Origin: Chitinivibrionales bacterium
GTDB taxonomy: Bacteria > Fibrobacterota > Chitinivibrionia > Chitinivibrionales > JANQEN01
Length of the DNA stretch: 58,608 bases
Direction of reading: 5' to 3'
NCBI GenBank assembly: GCA_028278335.1
Contig: JANQEN010000118.1
Location: 1 to 58,608, forward strand
Below are positions 1-10,100 of the stretch, one piece after another (the stretch's first letter is position 1; each line of letters starts with the position of its first letter). The notes under the pieces are model-generated. The model ran no database searches and was not told the DNA's origin. It saw only the letters and a list, made by a program, of their open reading frames with translations. A program made the translations under genes and the position numbers.

Positions 1-1123
1 TGATGTCACGGATCGTTCCATAAATAACCCGTTGCCCCTTCCATTTTATTTGAGCCGCAGAGATCAATGCCCAGAACACACTCCCATCTTTGCGAAGACG
101 CCTTCCCTCAATATTCTCAATCTTCATACCACTGCGTAGCACAGCAAAGGCTTTGTCCTGCTTATCCTTATCATCGGGATGGGAGATATCCTGTGGTTTT
201 ATATCCAAGAACTCCTTTTCAGAATAGCCAAATATATCACTCATTGCTTTATTTACTGAAATGAATTTACCTGATTCCAAACTAATCAGATGGAGACCTT
301 CACTGGAGTTTTCAAAGATACTTTTAAAACTCCGCTCAGAGTCAAGAATCGTCTTTTCCTGTTTTCTCTGTTGAGTAATATCCATAAAGATCTCAACACC
401 ACCAATGGTATTTCCCTCAGAATCATGAAGCAAGTTTAAATTCTTAGTGATAAGGAGCTTTCTATCAGGGAGGACAATTTCGCACTCCCGACCAAAGAGA
501 GGTTTTTCCACTTTATCTGAAAAAAGACCACAGCCCTTTTTACAGGTTGGGCATTCCCAAACATCTAAACAACGCTTATTAAGCACCTCTTCTTCCTTAA
601 GGCCAGTTATCTTCTCTGCCATGCTGTTCCACGATTTTATCCGCTGTTGCTGATCAACGGTAAAAATTCCTGTGGGTGCAGTATTGAGTATTGATTCAAT
701 GTAGCGGACTGATTCATTGAGGCTTTTCTCTTTTTTACCTTTCTCCACAAGTGCGGTGTTTTTTTCTGTTAAAATCTTCATGAGTAACTGTTTTCGGTCA
801 TGATGCATACCGACCATGACGGCAATCACAACTTGAGCAAGATTAGCTGGTATCCCACCGTGGACCAACAAAATATCCCACCGAAAATCAGAGGGTTTTA
901 CTGCATTCATAAGAAGGGTGTTTACAAGTATCATGACAATAGAGATAACAACACCGCACCTTACACCCCGTTGATAGGCGCCAACTATCACTGGGACAAT
1001 ACTAAAGGCGGCTAAAGAGCCACCAAAGTCATCGTAAAAATTGAGATATACTATACTATATAGTATAGCGGTTCCTAAAACCCAGGCTGCAGATATAAGC
1101 TGCTGTTTCATCTTTGTGGTCAT
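1..1123 (-). CDS. Membrane PAS-domain sensor protein (partial, C-terminus outside window)
   Basis: Reading from ATG at 1123 towards position 1 the frame stays open to the window edge (about 374 codons), so the C-terminus is missing. The first ~115 residues contain three hydrophobic segments, suggesting an integral membrane sensor. A PAS domain follows at about residues 145-260 and holds a cysteine cluster (C-x5-CPTC-x3-C) of the kind often found in PAS domains that may bind a metal or iron-sulphur centre. A second PAS domain runs to the edge. The usual order would put a histidine kinase or GGDEF domain next, but that part is not visible. It lies 34 bp downstream of the FapA-like gene on the same strand and is probably its co-transcribed neighbour. 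The PAS family call is secure. The output type is unknown. Confidence 0.8.
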   Translation of the reverse strand, partial: MTTKMKQQLISAAWVLGTAILYSIVYLNFYDDFGGSLAAFSIVPVIVGAYQRGVRCGVVISIVMILVNTLLMNAVKPSDFRWDILLVHGGIPANLAQVVIAVMVGMHHDRKQLLMKILTEKNTALVEKGKKEKSLNESVRYIESILNTAPTGIFTVDQQQRIKSWNSMAEKITGLKEEEVLNKRCLDVWECPTCKKGCGLFSDKVEKPLFGRECEIVLPDRKLLITKNLNLLHDSEGNTIGGVEIFMDITQQRKQEKTILDSERSFKSIFENSSEGLHLISLESGKFISVNKAMSDIFGYSEKEFLDIKPQDISHPDDKDKQDKAFAVLRSGMKIENIEGRRLRKDGSVFWALISAAQIKWKGQRVIYGTIRDI

Positions 1124-1157
1124 AATCTTTATATCCAATTGCTTGCATTTACGGTGC

Positions 1158-3029
1158 TTAATAAGCGCCGGTTTTTATCTCTCCTGCTTGCTCATCCTCG
1201 TAGAAGCGAATGTTCTGACGTTTTTTAATATTGGTTACTTTTAAATTCTTAATTGTAATAAACACATCGGAAAAGCATATGGCTTTCACCTTGGTAAAGC
1301 AGATTCCCTCAACCTCTAATTGCGATTCTAACTGTGATTTTTTAGACTGCATAACTTTTAAAGAATCAACGATCTGTTTTCTCTTACCCATGGTTTTCTT
1401 TATAACTGACTTATTTACCTTGGCAGCCTCCTCTGGTTTAGAAAGTTTGGCTAGAATTGGTTTGAGAACTCCATCGATCTTTTTCTGCATACCCTCGTAG
1501 AACTCTATGGTTTTGTCAATCTCTCCGATTTTTCTTTTTACTAAAAAGTCAATGCCAATGTGTACATAGGTTTTAGTACCACTGGCAGATCCAATGTTAA
1601 GAACGTCAATTCCACGCTGGGCATATACTTCACCACCTACAACCGAGCCATGCTTCTGTTGCATATTTAAATAATTGCAAAAGACATAACTGTTTACGGA
1701 GAAATCATTAAGATAGACATTGGCTTGCGCCTCGATTCGACCGTTTTGCACATATTCGGCATAGACATCACGGCCTGCTGAGACCAATCCCTTTCCTTGG
1801 CCAATGATGCCACCGGCAATGCGCACGTCCCGCCCAGCCTCAACCTTGGCCGATTCAACACACTTCATGATGATCACGTCACCCTCGGCTTTAACCTCAA
1901 ATCCTTCACGGACATTACCATGGACTAACACATTTCCCTTAAAGTCAATGCTTCCGGTTGAGTAATCCACATCACCGCTTACTTCGTAAAGCTCCAATAC
2001 TTCTATAAGAGGAAAGTTAAGAACAATATAGCCGCTTGATTCTGCAAAAAACTGTTTACCCTCCTCATCAGCGCGCACACCACGGCCTGCAATGAGTTTA
2101 GTGTTTTTTCCCACATCGGAAGCAACTGTTTCACCAAGCACATTGACACCATCAATACCACGCTGAGCATCACGAATAGTCGCCAGGAGTTGATCTTTTT
2201 TTGCCGTGAGTATATTGGCGCTGCCCTTGTAGTCAACTTTACCATCGGCTTGAATCGTAAAGCTGTGCTTCTCACCGCTCATATCAAAGTTGTACTCTAC
2301 CGTGGCATTGTCGCCCGGAATGGGTGGTGTTCCCTCAGCTACAATGACATCCTTGAGGGGAATACCTTGCGTCTTAGCTTCGGCAATATTTTTTTCAATG
2401 ACATCTTTATTGATACCATGGACCACCTTTTCTCGAGCCAGTCGTCCTAATACGAGATTGAGCGTCAGCTCTTCACCATTGCCATGCTCCGGGGTACAAT
2501 CCATGTAGACCTTCATCTTATTGCCATTGACACAGAGGTCTAACGTGCAGTCAATGTCAGAGGAGAACACATGCATGGTGTCTTTAATAATAACAACTTT
2601 GCCCTTTACTTCGGCAGTGTAGATCTCACCGGCTTCATTCTCTTCTTTGTGGACATTATTGCCAGCATGAAAGGGCACTGTCTCATTGGGACCACGGGTG
2701 GCAATGCAAGTGGCCGGTTCCACATCCTTGACTAAAAGAAGCGACTCTATTGTGAGGGCTGCAAAACGAGCATTGTCAGGAAGTCTTTTGTATTCTATAC
2801 CCGGTCGTATGGTGAGTTTTTCCTTCTCTGTGGTCTCACTAAAACGCTTGCGTTTTATTTCGATTTGCTTGTCACCCAGTATACCCTTTTCCTCGAGTTC
2901 CTCCTGAGTAAACCCAAGCATCATCTCATCAATCTCCATCTTCTCGAGCTCTTCCTCCAGGCGATCCATTTTTGGATCTTGCTCGTTTTGAGATGATTGA
3001 TCTTGAGAGTGTTTATCTTGATCAGCCAC
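1158..3029 (-). CDS. FapA-like DUF342 polymerising beta-helix protein
   Basis: This 623-residue protein has an acidic N-terminus, a middle region typical of the FapA/DUF342 family, a stretch rich in V-x-G-x-V and AGRDV-type turns (about residues 355-480) that should form a right-handed beta-helix, and a C-terminal lysine-rich coiled coil. Family members are described as flagellar-assembly or polymer-forming cytoskeletal proteins, often near two-component genes. The start is GTG at 3029, supported by an AGGAG about 9 nt upstream. It starts 17 nt after the stop of the HDOD gene, so co-transcription is likely. No flagellar genes are present here, so a role in flagella is not supported by context. 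A scaffold role for the neighbouring sensors is possible but is inference. Confidence 0.82.
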   Translation of the reverse strand: MADQDKHSQDQSSQNEQDPKMDRLEEELEKMEIDEMMLGFTQEELEEKGILGDKQIEIKRKRFSETTEKEKLTIRPGIEYKRLPDNARFAALTIESLLLVKDVEPATCIATRGPNETVPFHAGNNVHKEENEAGEIYTAEVKGKVVIIKDTMHVFSSDIDCTLDLCVNGNKMKVYMDCTPEHGNGEELTLNLVLGRLAREKVVHGINKDVIEKNIAEAKTQGIPLKDVIVAEGTPPIPGDNATVEYNFDMSGEKHSFTIQADGKVDYKGSANILTAKKDQLLATIRDAQRGIDGVNVLGETVASDVGKNTKLIAGRGVRADEEGKQFFAESSGYIVLNFPLIEVLELYEVSGDVDYSTGSIDFKGNVLVHGNVREGFEVKAEGDVIIMKCVESAKVEAGRDVRIAGGIIGQGKGLVSAGRDVYAEYVQNGRIEAQANVYLNDFSVNSYVFCNYLNMQQKHGSVVGGEVYAQRGIDVLNIGSASGTKTYVHIGIDFLVKRKIGEIDKTIEFYEGMQKKIDGVLKPILAKLSKPEEAAKVNKSVIKKTMGKRKQIVDSLKVMQSKKSQLESQLEVEGICFTKVKAICFSDVFITIKNLKVTNIKKRQNIRFYEDEQAGEIKTGAY

Positions 3030-3045
3030 AGTGGAGCACTCCTAC

Positions 3046-3909
3046 CTACATTCCCCATTCACGCATCAGCGACTTGGAATCCTCTCTAACCTGATCAACG
3101 ATGCCCTTTAAATCTTCGCTGGAAATCTTGAGTCCCTGTTTTATCTCTTCATCAACTTTTGTGGAGAAATTATCCATAAAATCACCGACACCATTCTCTC
3201 GCATCATACTCTCGGCAACATGGACCACATTAACCTTATCCTTTTCAATTTGCGCTTCTGGTGGGATTGATTTAGGTCTATGATGATAACGAACAGCATG
3301 AATTAAAAAAGTGTGAATCTTCCACTTCTCTCCGATATAAGCACCAATATCACCGTGGTTCATTCCTAAGACAGCTTTCTCTGTCTCCATATAATCACTT
3401 TTATGTTCCACCACATTTTTCATGATCTCCATAAAGTCATCGTGGAGAAATTGATCAACAATAAGGATACCAATATCATGCAACAATCCGGAGAGAAAGA
3501 AATCCTCATCATCCCGTATGCCCATCTTTTTGGCCATAAGCTTTGAAGCCTGGGCTGTACTAAAGGAGTGGAGCCAAAACTTTTCACGGTCGAACACCGA
3601 CATACGCGCAGTATCTTCAAAGGCCTTTACTACGGACACACCAAGCACAAGGTTCTTTACGGTATTTAACCCCAAAATGACAATAGCATGCTGAATCGAG
3701 GTAATCCTATTGCGTAAACCATAAAAAGCTGAGTTAGTCAGTCGAATGATTCGTGCAGCAATTGCCTGGTCCTTAGTAATAACTGTGGCAATTTGACTCA
3801 TGTTGGAGTTTTTATTGGTAACCAACTTTAATATCTGCTGTGCCACTACTGGGAGGGTTGGCAGATTTTCAATACTCTCTAAAACAGAGATGACATCGGT
3901 AGTGCTCAT
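3046..3909 (-). CDS. HDOD domain protein
   Basis: This 287-residue protein is almost entirely one HDOD domain. It starts with the typical IENLPTLPVVAQQIL segment and continues with the helical core containing FYG, the NTVKNLVLG-type helix and HDIG at about residue 146. HDOD domains are related to HD phosphohydrolases but usually lack catalysis and act as signalling adaptors downstream of kinases. Here an HDIG is present, but I cannot confirm the full set of metal ligands. An AGGAG 6 nt before the ATG overlaps the stop codon of the upstream kinase gene, which indicates translational coupling. A paralogue of nearly the same length lies at 11493-12359, so the block is framed by two HDOD genes. 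Confidence 0.88.
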   Translation of the reverse strand: MSTTDVISVLESIENLPTLPVVAQQILKLVTNKNSNMSQIATVITKDQAIAARIIRLTNSAFYGLRNRITSIQHAIVILGLNTVKNLVLGVSVVKAFEDTARMSVFDREKFWLHSFSTAQASKLMAKKMGIRDDEDFFLSGLLHDIGILIVDQFLHDDFMEIMKNVVEHKSDYMETEKAVLGMNHGDIGAYIGEKWKIHTFLIHAVRYHHRPKSIPPEAQIEKDKVNVVHVAESMMRENGVGDFMDNFSTKVDEEIKQGLKISSEDLKGIVDQVREDSKSLMREWGM

Positions 3910-3918
3910 ATAATTCTC

Positions 3919-4968
3919 CTACTCAGCTTCTGGAAGGTTAATTAGCATTGTTGTACCTTCGCCATAGACGCTTTCACAATAGAGGGTACCATGCATGTAC
4001 TCTAAAAAGGCACGGATCACAAAGAGTCCCAAACCATTACCAACGTGTTCGCGGGTGACCTCATTATCTTCCCTAAAAAATTTGGTAAAGAGGTATTTCA
4101 TACTCTCCGGTGCTATGCCAACACCCTGATCCTTAATGGTGATCTTTAACTGTTTATTTTCCTTAACAACGGATATTTCAATAGGGGTTTTCTTTGGAGA
4201 AAATTGAAAGGCATTTTTTATAAGCACAGAAAAGATGTGCTTCATTTTATCAAAATCACCATTAACCTGGGCAGTAATATCACCACTTATGGTCACTTGA
4301 TCAACAGAGGCGAATTTTTCCCCTAAACTTTTTGCTGTCATTTCTACCGCTCTTTTGATGGCTTTACCAATTTCAAAGACTTCAAAGAAGAGTTCCTTTT
4401 CGCTTAGGCCTGTGTCGATATAAAAGAGGTTACGAATATCGGCCAAAAAGTTATTGATCCTATTTGCCTCATGGTAGCTAATATCAATGACCTCACTCAA
4501 ATCGTCATCAGATTTTACTGCCTCGTTTGTTTTTACAATTGAGAGAGAAGTCTTTAATGTTGACAGAGGGCTTCTTAGTCGATGGAGTATGGAGTTGATA
4601 AAATCAAACTTTATACTGTCCAACTGTTTGTATCGGGTAATATCTTCTAAAAAGACCAGCACTGTCTTTCCTGGTTCTCCTTCAAAGGGCACCAAGCTTA
4701 CATGACACTTGATCGATCGTTCTTCCTTTTGAATAAAGATCTCTTGAGCATCTTTGCACTCCTGTAATACTTGAAACAGTGTAACCTTAAGTTCATCATC
4801 GGTTACCACTGAATCAAAGGAGTCGACCAGTAAATCTTCCACCGATATGCCGAGTAGATCAAAGGCTTTGTTATTACCCATTTTTAAGGCAAGCTTCTCG
4901 TCAAGAAGAAGGATACCAACGGGTAACGCCTCGATCACCTGTTCACAGAATTCATTTTTGTTATCCAT
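3919..4968 (-). CDS. Soluble PAS sensor histidine kinase with atypical H-box
   Basis: This 349-residue kinase has no membrane segment. A PAS domain spans about residues 5-115. The dimerisation/phosphoacceptor helix carries His129 in HRLRSPL, and an HATPase_c domain follows with a recognisable N-box (LIKNAFQFSP), G1 box (DQGVGIAP) and G2 box (GNGLGLFV). The residue after the phospho-histidine is Arg rather than the usual Glu or Asp, which is unusual because that acidic residue assists catalysis and phosphatase activity. AAGGA 7 nt before the ATG overlaps the stop of the receiver gene upstream, so the two are probably co-translated and may be cognate partners. The lack of membrane segments points to a cytoplasmic signal or a scaffolded role. 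Confidence 0.87.
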   Translation of the reverse strand: MDNKNEFCEQVIEALPVGILLLDEKLALKMGNNKAFDLLGISVEDLLVDSFDSVVTDDELKVTLFQVLQECKDAQEIFIQKEERSIKCHVSLVPFEGEPGKTVLVFLEDITRYKQLDSIKFDFINSILHRLRSPLSTLKTSLSIVKTNEAVKSDDDLSEVIDISYHEANRINNFLADIRNLFYIDTGLSEKELFFEVFEIGKAIKRAVEMTAKSLGEKFASVDQVTISGDITAQVNGDFDKMKHIFSVLIKNAFQFSPKKTPIEISVVKENKQLKITIKDQGVGIAPESMKYLFTKFFREDNEVTREHVGNGLGLFVIRAFLEYMHGTLYCESVYGEGTTMLINLPEAE

Positions 4969-4978
4969 AGTGTTATCC

Positions 4979-5350
4979 TTAATTTGAAACGTACTTGTTC
5001 AAAAGTTCAACCAGTTCATCAAGCTCAAAGGGTTTGGGAATAAAATCAACAGCCCCATTTTCCTGGGCAATCGATCTACCATCGGAGTATTCCTTGGCTG
5101 AGAAAACAATGACCGGAATTTCTTTAATCTCCTGAGTGTTTTTAATAAGCTGCAATGTTTCCCATCCATCCATACCGGGCATCATAATGTCTAAGAGAAT
5201 GATGTCGGGCATATAGTCTTTAGCCTTGTTCACACCATCTCCTCCGTCAAGTGCCCCTTCAACTTGAAAGTTGTAACATTTCAAGGCCATACAGGTAGAT
5301 TTGACCAACAATTTCTCATCATCAATAATCAACACTTTGGTTTGTGACAT
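4979..5350 (-). CDS. Single-domain response regulator (CheY-like receiver)
   Basis: This 123-residue protein is a stand-alone receiver domain. The acidic pocket is IIDDE at residues 9-12, the phospho-acceptor is Asp54 in LLDIMMPGMDG, the switch Ser is at 84 and the conserved Lys is at 106 in PKPF. There is no output domain, so it must act by protein contact or as a phosphorelay shuttle. A strong AGGAGG lies 5 nt before the ATG. It directly precedes the histidine kinase at 3919-4968 in the direction of transcription and overlaps that gene's ribosome-binding site with its stop, which makes the two a likely pair. Motility is not indicated by any neighbour, so I would not call it CheY itself. Confidence 0.9.
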   Translation of the reverse strand: MSQTKVLIIDDEKLLVKSTCMALKCYNFQVEGALDGGDGVNKAKDYMPDIILLDIMMPGMDGWETLQLIKNTQEIKEIPVIVFSAKEYSDGRSIAQENGAVDFIPKPFELDELVELLNKYVSN

Positions 5351-5417
5351 ACAGTCCTCCTGTGTGGTATATATACTGTTTATATTATTCTATGATGTAA
5401 TATTCATTCCTATTTGT

Positions 5418-6971
5418 CTATTCCTCTAACTCATCATGCATATAACTTCTCTGATCGGGTATCTTTAGAGTGAAGGTACTTCCCCCTCCTTTGGAAGAGG
5501 AGACGGTTACTTCACCATTAAGAATGTCCATGGTTCTCTTTACTAAAAAGAGACCAATACCAATGCCCTCATATTGGCGGGTCATGTGATCTTCAACCTG
5601 AACAAAACTCTCAAAGAGTGTTTTCTGTTGATCCGGCTCAATGCCAATCCCCTGATCCGATATGGCAATACAGAGACGGGTGTCACCATCGACATTTATA
5701 TTATCAATGGTGATCTCAACAAGTCCCTTAAGTTTATTAAATTTTATGGCATTACTTAAAAGGCTGGCAAGGGCAATTCCCAGTATCTTTGTATCGGTGA
5801 TAACTTTAGCATTCTTCAGTTTATTGCGAATGACAGTCTTTACACTCCGTTCTTCAGCTTCGATCTTTAATTTTTTAATCTGAGTTTCAATCAACTCAAT
5901 AATATCAGTCTCTTCATTGGTGGGGACCATGCTGGTATCGGATAAATGGGCAATGGACATCACATTATTTATTTGATACTTTAGGCGGTTACCGATAATA
6001 TGCATATCCTCTAAGACTTCGCTAATATCAGTTGTTTTATTGAGCGTAACCTTCAGCAATGATACATAGTTCATGATTATATTGAGCGGGGTTCGTAACT
6101 CATGCGATATAATCGTAAGTAAAGAGTTGCGCAATCGCTCGAAATGCATCTTCCCGGTTTCGTTTTTAAAGTTGAGCACTTTGCCAATTATCTTATTGTC
6201 AGTATTGGTATAATCGGAGACCGAAATCGCATAATACTCGTTTTCATTGGATTCATTGGTTTTTACATAGACGTTTCCCAACTGCATAAGTTGGCCATAC
6301 TCTTTTTCTAAAAATCCAAAGAGTATACGCAAGAGACTTTCGTCCTTAAGAGCATAGGCAATGTTATTACCGGCACATTCACTAAAACTTAAGCCAGTCA
6401 CATCCTGGGCCTGCGCATTCATGTAGATAATCGAATCTTCATTGTCAATAACCAACACACCTTCGCCTAGACTGTTAAAAATGTTGTCCATCATGACATC
6501 ACGATTTTCAAGAATCTTTAAGGTCTCCTCGACCTCTTTTTTACGACCGTTTATGTCAATTTCAAGTTTGGTAAGATAATTAAGACGGTCTATCTTTAAA
6601 GCAACCAGCCCCAAAGCTTTAGCTACCTGCTCCTGAAGTTGCTCCTTGACAATGGGTTTTCCTAGGTAGCTGACTGCCCCTAAATCCATGGCCTTTTTCG
6701 CATCTTCTAAACTTTCGTAGGCGGTGAGTATTATCGCTTCATAAATGTTGTTTTTCGTATCAAGCTTTTGGAGCATCTCTAACCCACTCATACCGGGCAT
6801 CTTGACATCGATAATGTAAAGGTGGGGTGGCATAGCTTTAAGGCGCTCTAAGGCTTCGTCACAATTTGCATACCCCTCAACATTGTATCCCATCTCACGT
6901 AATAGGCAGGTAAGCCCATCGCGGTTATCCTGTGAATCATCAACAACATGAATGAGTTTTCTGTTGTCCAT
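5418..6971 (-). CDS. Receiver-PAS-histidine kinase
   Basis: This 517-residue protein begins with a receiver domain (acidic pocket DDSQD, phospho-acceptor Asp55 in IIDVKMPGMSG, switch Thr83, Lys105), then a linker helix, a PAS domain at about residues 160-270, a HisKA helix with canonical SHELRTPLN (His290), and an HATPase_c domain ending near residue 508. An N-terminal receiver feeding into a kinase suggests that its activity is controlled by another kinase in the block. The start at 6971 is preceded by AGAGGAAC about 11 nt upstream. An out-of-frame ATG lies in between, so initiation efficiency may be modest. It is separated by 67 nt from the single receiver gene and by about 136 nt from the giant hybrid gene, all on the same strand. 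Confidence 0.9.
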   Translation of the reverse strand: MDNRKLIHVVDDSQDNRDGLTCLLREMGYNVEGYANCDEALERLKAMPPHLYIIDVKMPGMSGLEMLQKLDTKNNIYEAIILTAYESLEDAKKAMDLGAVSYLGKPIVKEQLQEQVAKALGLVALKIDRLNYLTKLEIDINGRKKEVEETLKILENRDVMMDNIFNSLGEGVLVIDNEDSIIYMNAQAQDVTGLSFSECAGNNIAYALKDESLLRILFGFLEKEYGQLMQLGNVYVKTNESNENEYYAISVSDYTNTDNKIIGKVLNFKNETGKMHFERLRNSLLTIISHELRTPLNIIMNYVSLLKVTLNKTTDISEVLEDMHIIGNRLKYQINNVMSIAHLSDTSMVPTNEETDIIELIETQIKKLKIEAEERSVKTVIRNKLKNAKVITDTKILGIALASLLSNAIKFNKLKGLVEITIDNINVDGDTRLCIAISDQGIGIEPDQQKTLFESFVQVEDHMTRQYEGIGIGLFLVKRTMDILNGEVTVSSSKGGGSTFTLKIPDQRSYMHDELEE

Positions 6972-7107
6972 GTGCCATTGTTCCTCTGTAAAAGGAGATT
7001 TTCTTTATCAAAGTGAAATTCTGTCACTCCAACTCCCTTACCAGGAGTAAACAACTTTACTCATCACTTTGACTTTATTCCTTATTATATCATTATATTC
7101 TAGGTAA

Positions 7108-10100
7108 TCAAGCAGTAATTTCTGATAGGACCTTTAGTAACTCATTAATCCTATAGGGCTTTTGCACAAAAGCCATTGCCTCATCTTTAATCTGTGGTGG
7201 CAACTTGTCATCCTCAAAATAACCGGAGACAACAATCACCTTTGCTTCCGGATTAATATTGCGTAACTCCTCAAAACATTTGGTCCCAGAGATCTCTGGC
7301 ATGACCAGATCTAGAATAATCGTATCAACCTCTTTAAAGTGTTGCCGGTAAAATTCTAAACCCTTATTGCCATCCTGAAAGGCAGTCACGGAATAACCAC
7401 TGTAGATCAAAAAATCACTGAGTGCCTCACAAATAGCCGATTCGTCATCTATAATGAGTAGTGATCCAGTTCCCTTAAGCACTGCCTCTGTAGGTTCTTC
7501 TGTCTGTTTTTCTTGCGAGAGTTCGGTCTCGGAAAGAAGTGGGAAGTAGAGACTGAAGGTGGTTCCCTTTTTTTGTTCACTTTCTACACCAACAAAACCA
7601 TTGTGCTGTTTGATAGAGCCAAAAACACTGGCAAGCCCAAGCCCGGTTCCTTTTCCAATTTCCTTAGTAGTAAAGAAGGGATCGAATATCTTAGATATTG
7701 TTTTTTCACTCATGCCGGTTCCGGTATCTTTAACAGACACACAGATATACTCCCCCTTTGTTATGGATACATCTGCAGGAAGATTTGGTAGCTTGGTATC
7801 AATAGAGAAATCAATTGACTCAGATGAAATCGTGAGCGTGCCCCCTTTAGGCATAGCATCTCGAGCATTGATTGCAATATTGAGAAACATATTATCAATC
7901 TGGCTTTGATCTCCCTCGATAGTGGATTTGGTTGCCTTGAACTCGGTTTGAATAGCAATCTTTCTATCAAGAGTATGCTCCAACATACTAACTGCCTGAT
8001 TTAAGCTTTCATGGAGATCTATTGGTTTCATTTCCGTAACAGCACGACGCGCAAAGGTTAATAGCTTTCGCACTAGCTCAGAGGCGTTTAAAGCAGATCT
8101 TTTAATTTTTTCCGAATATTTTACGACTGTTGGATTAGCAGACTCCTTCATGTCCAGTACTTCGGCATACCCCATTATACCGCCAAGGATATTATTAAAA
8201 TCATGGGCAATTCCACCGGCAAGTTGGCCAATGGACTCCATTTTCTGTGATTGATGGAGCTGCTCCTGGAGAGCTTCCTTATCACGAACCGTCTGTTCGT
8301 AGTCGGTAATGTCCTTTTGAATTGAAACGGAATGGATAATTTTTCCCTTTTTATCTTTCACTGCAGTGGCACTGAGAAGGACCTTTCGCACAGCTCCTTT
8401 TTGTGTGACAACCTCTAGCTCTTTATTAATAATCTTACCTGTTTTAAGCCATTCTTGAAAGTACTCCTTGACTGGTTTGTGCCACTCCTTTTTTATAAGT
8501 TTTAAAATTGGCTGCCCCACAAGATCTTCTTTTGTATAGCCAAAAATTTCTAAGGCTGTTCTATTGACATTGAGTATTTTTCGATCAGTGGAGATCATAA
8601 AACAATATTCCGGTGCATTATTAAAGAACTGCCTAAAGCGCTCTTCACTTTCTGCAATGATGGTTTCGGAAAGGAGGCGCTCTGATATATCGCGACCAAT
8701 TGAGATGATATATTTTGGATTACCGTTTTGGCCTTTTAAAAGTGATGCGTAGTATTCAGTTGGCACTTCCGTGCCATCCTTACAAATCAAATTTAAAATG
8801 ACCTTGGTATAGCCTTTCTCTAAAACTTCTGAAATGCTTTCGGCGGCTTGGTTTAACTCTTCTTTTCGATAATAGGTATCCGGTGCTTTAAGCTTGGCTA
8901 TTTCTTGATCGGAGTAGCCGCTTACTTCAGTAAATGCTCTGTTCCATCGAATAGCTTCGCCGGTTTTTGGATCAAAGACAAAAAAGGTATCCTTCTGAGC
9001 GTTAAGAGCTCGTTCGGTGAACTCTTTGGTGCTTCGCAACTCAGATTCTGCTTTTTTCCTCTCAGTTACATCTTCACCAGAGCTTATTACGCCAATGACC
9101 TCTCCCTGGGCATCTCGGATTATAGCATTATGCCAGGCAATGAGGCGCTCTTCGCCATCATACCGCAGAATTGGATTTTCATAATACTCGACAGGCTCAA
9201 CATCTCCTTTGATTATTTGATCAAATACCTTTTTAACATTCTTTCGAATCTCTTTTGGAATAAATGTATCAAACCAATTTTTCCCAATGATTGTGTGCTC
9301 TTTACTTTTTATGATTTCAGCGGCCTTTTTATTTGCCAGAATAACTCTCCCGGTGACATCAAGCGCAACAAACATAACACCGGCAATGTCAAGATACTGT
9401 TGGGCTCGATCATGCTCCCGTTGTAGTTTCAGCTCCATCTCTTTAAGTTGGGTTATATCTATAAAAATACCATCCCATATAATAGTTCCATCCTTTTGCA
9501 TTTCCGGACGGGCTTCTCCCCTAACCCATTTGATTGTATTGCGACTAGTTTTTATACGCCACTCATGACACCAATTAACCATTCCCTGAGCAGCCTCAAT
9601 GATCGAGGCTCTCAGTTTCCCAAGATCCTCTTCATGGATCAGATTCCAGGCGTTATTACTGTCTTTAACAAGCTCCTCCGGTTCAATAGCATAAATATGT
9701 TTAACCCCGGGACTAACATAAGTAAATCTGTCCTTACCAGTTTTTGGATCTAACACGTATTGGTAAATGACCCCCGGCATATTTTCCGCTAATTGTCTGA
9801 ACCGTTTCTCCGATTCGTAGAGTTTTTCCTGGCTCTTCTTAAGTTCGGTAATGTCAGTCAGAATGGTATGAATCTCAATCACCGTATCATTTTTATCCCT
9901 AACCACTTTGCTTGAAGTCCTGATCCAAAGGACTTTATTATCTTTTGTACAAAGGCGATACTCCCCATGAACCCCAGCGCCAGTAAGTAGCTCGGCAAAC
10001 TCATTGACAATTCTCTCTTTGTCATCCTCATGCACTAAACAATTATAGGAAGAACCAAGTAGCTCCTCAGCAGTATAACCAAACATTTGCTCAACATTGT

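Noticed and set aside
1051..1068. 18-bp perfect palindrome CTATACTATATAGTATAG
   Set aside because: It lies inside the coding region for a membrane segment of the PAS sensor (AILYSIVYL) and is AT-simple, so chance is the better explanation.
4979..5350. Calling the receiver CheY of a chemotaxis system
   Set aside because: No CheA, CheW, MCP or flagellar gene is present in the window, and the adjacent PAS kinase is the likelier partner.
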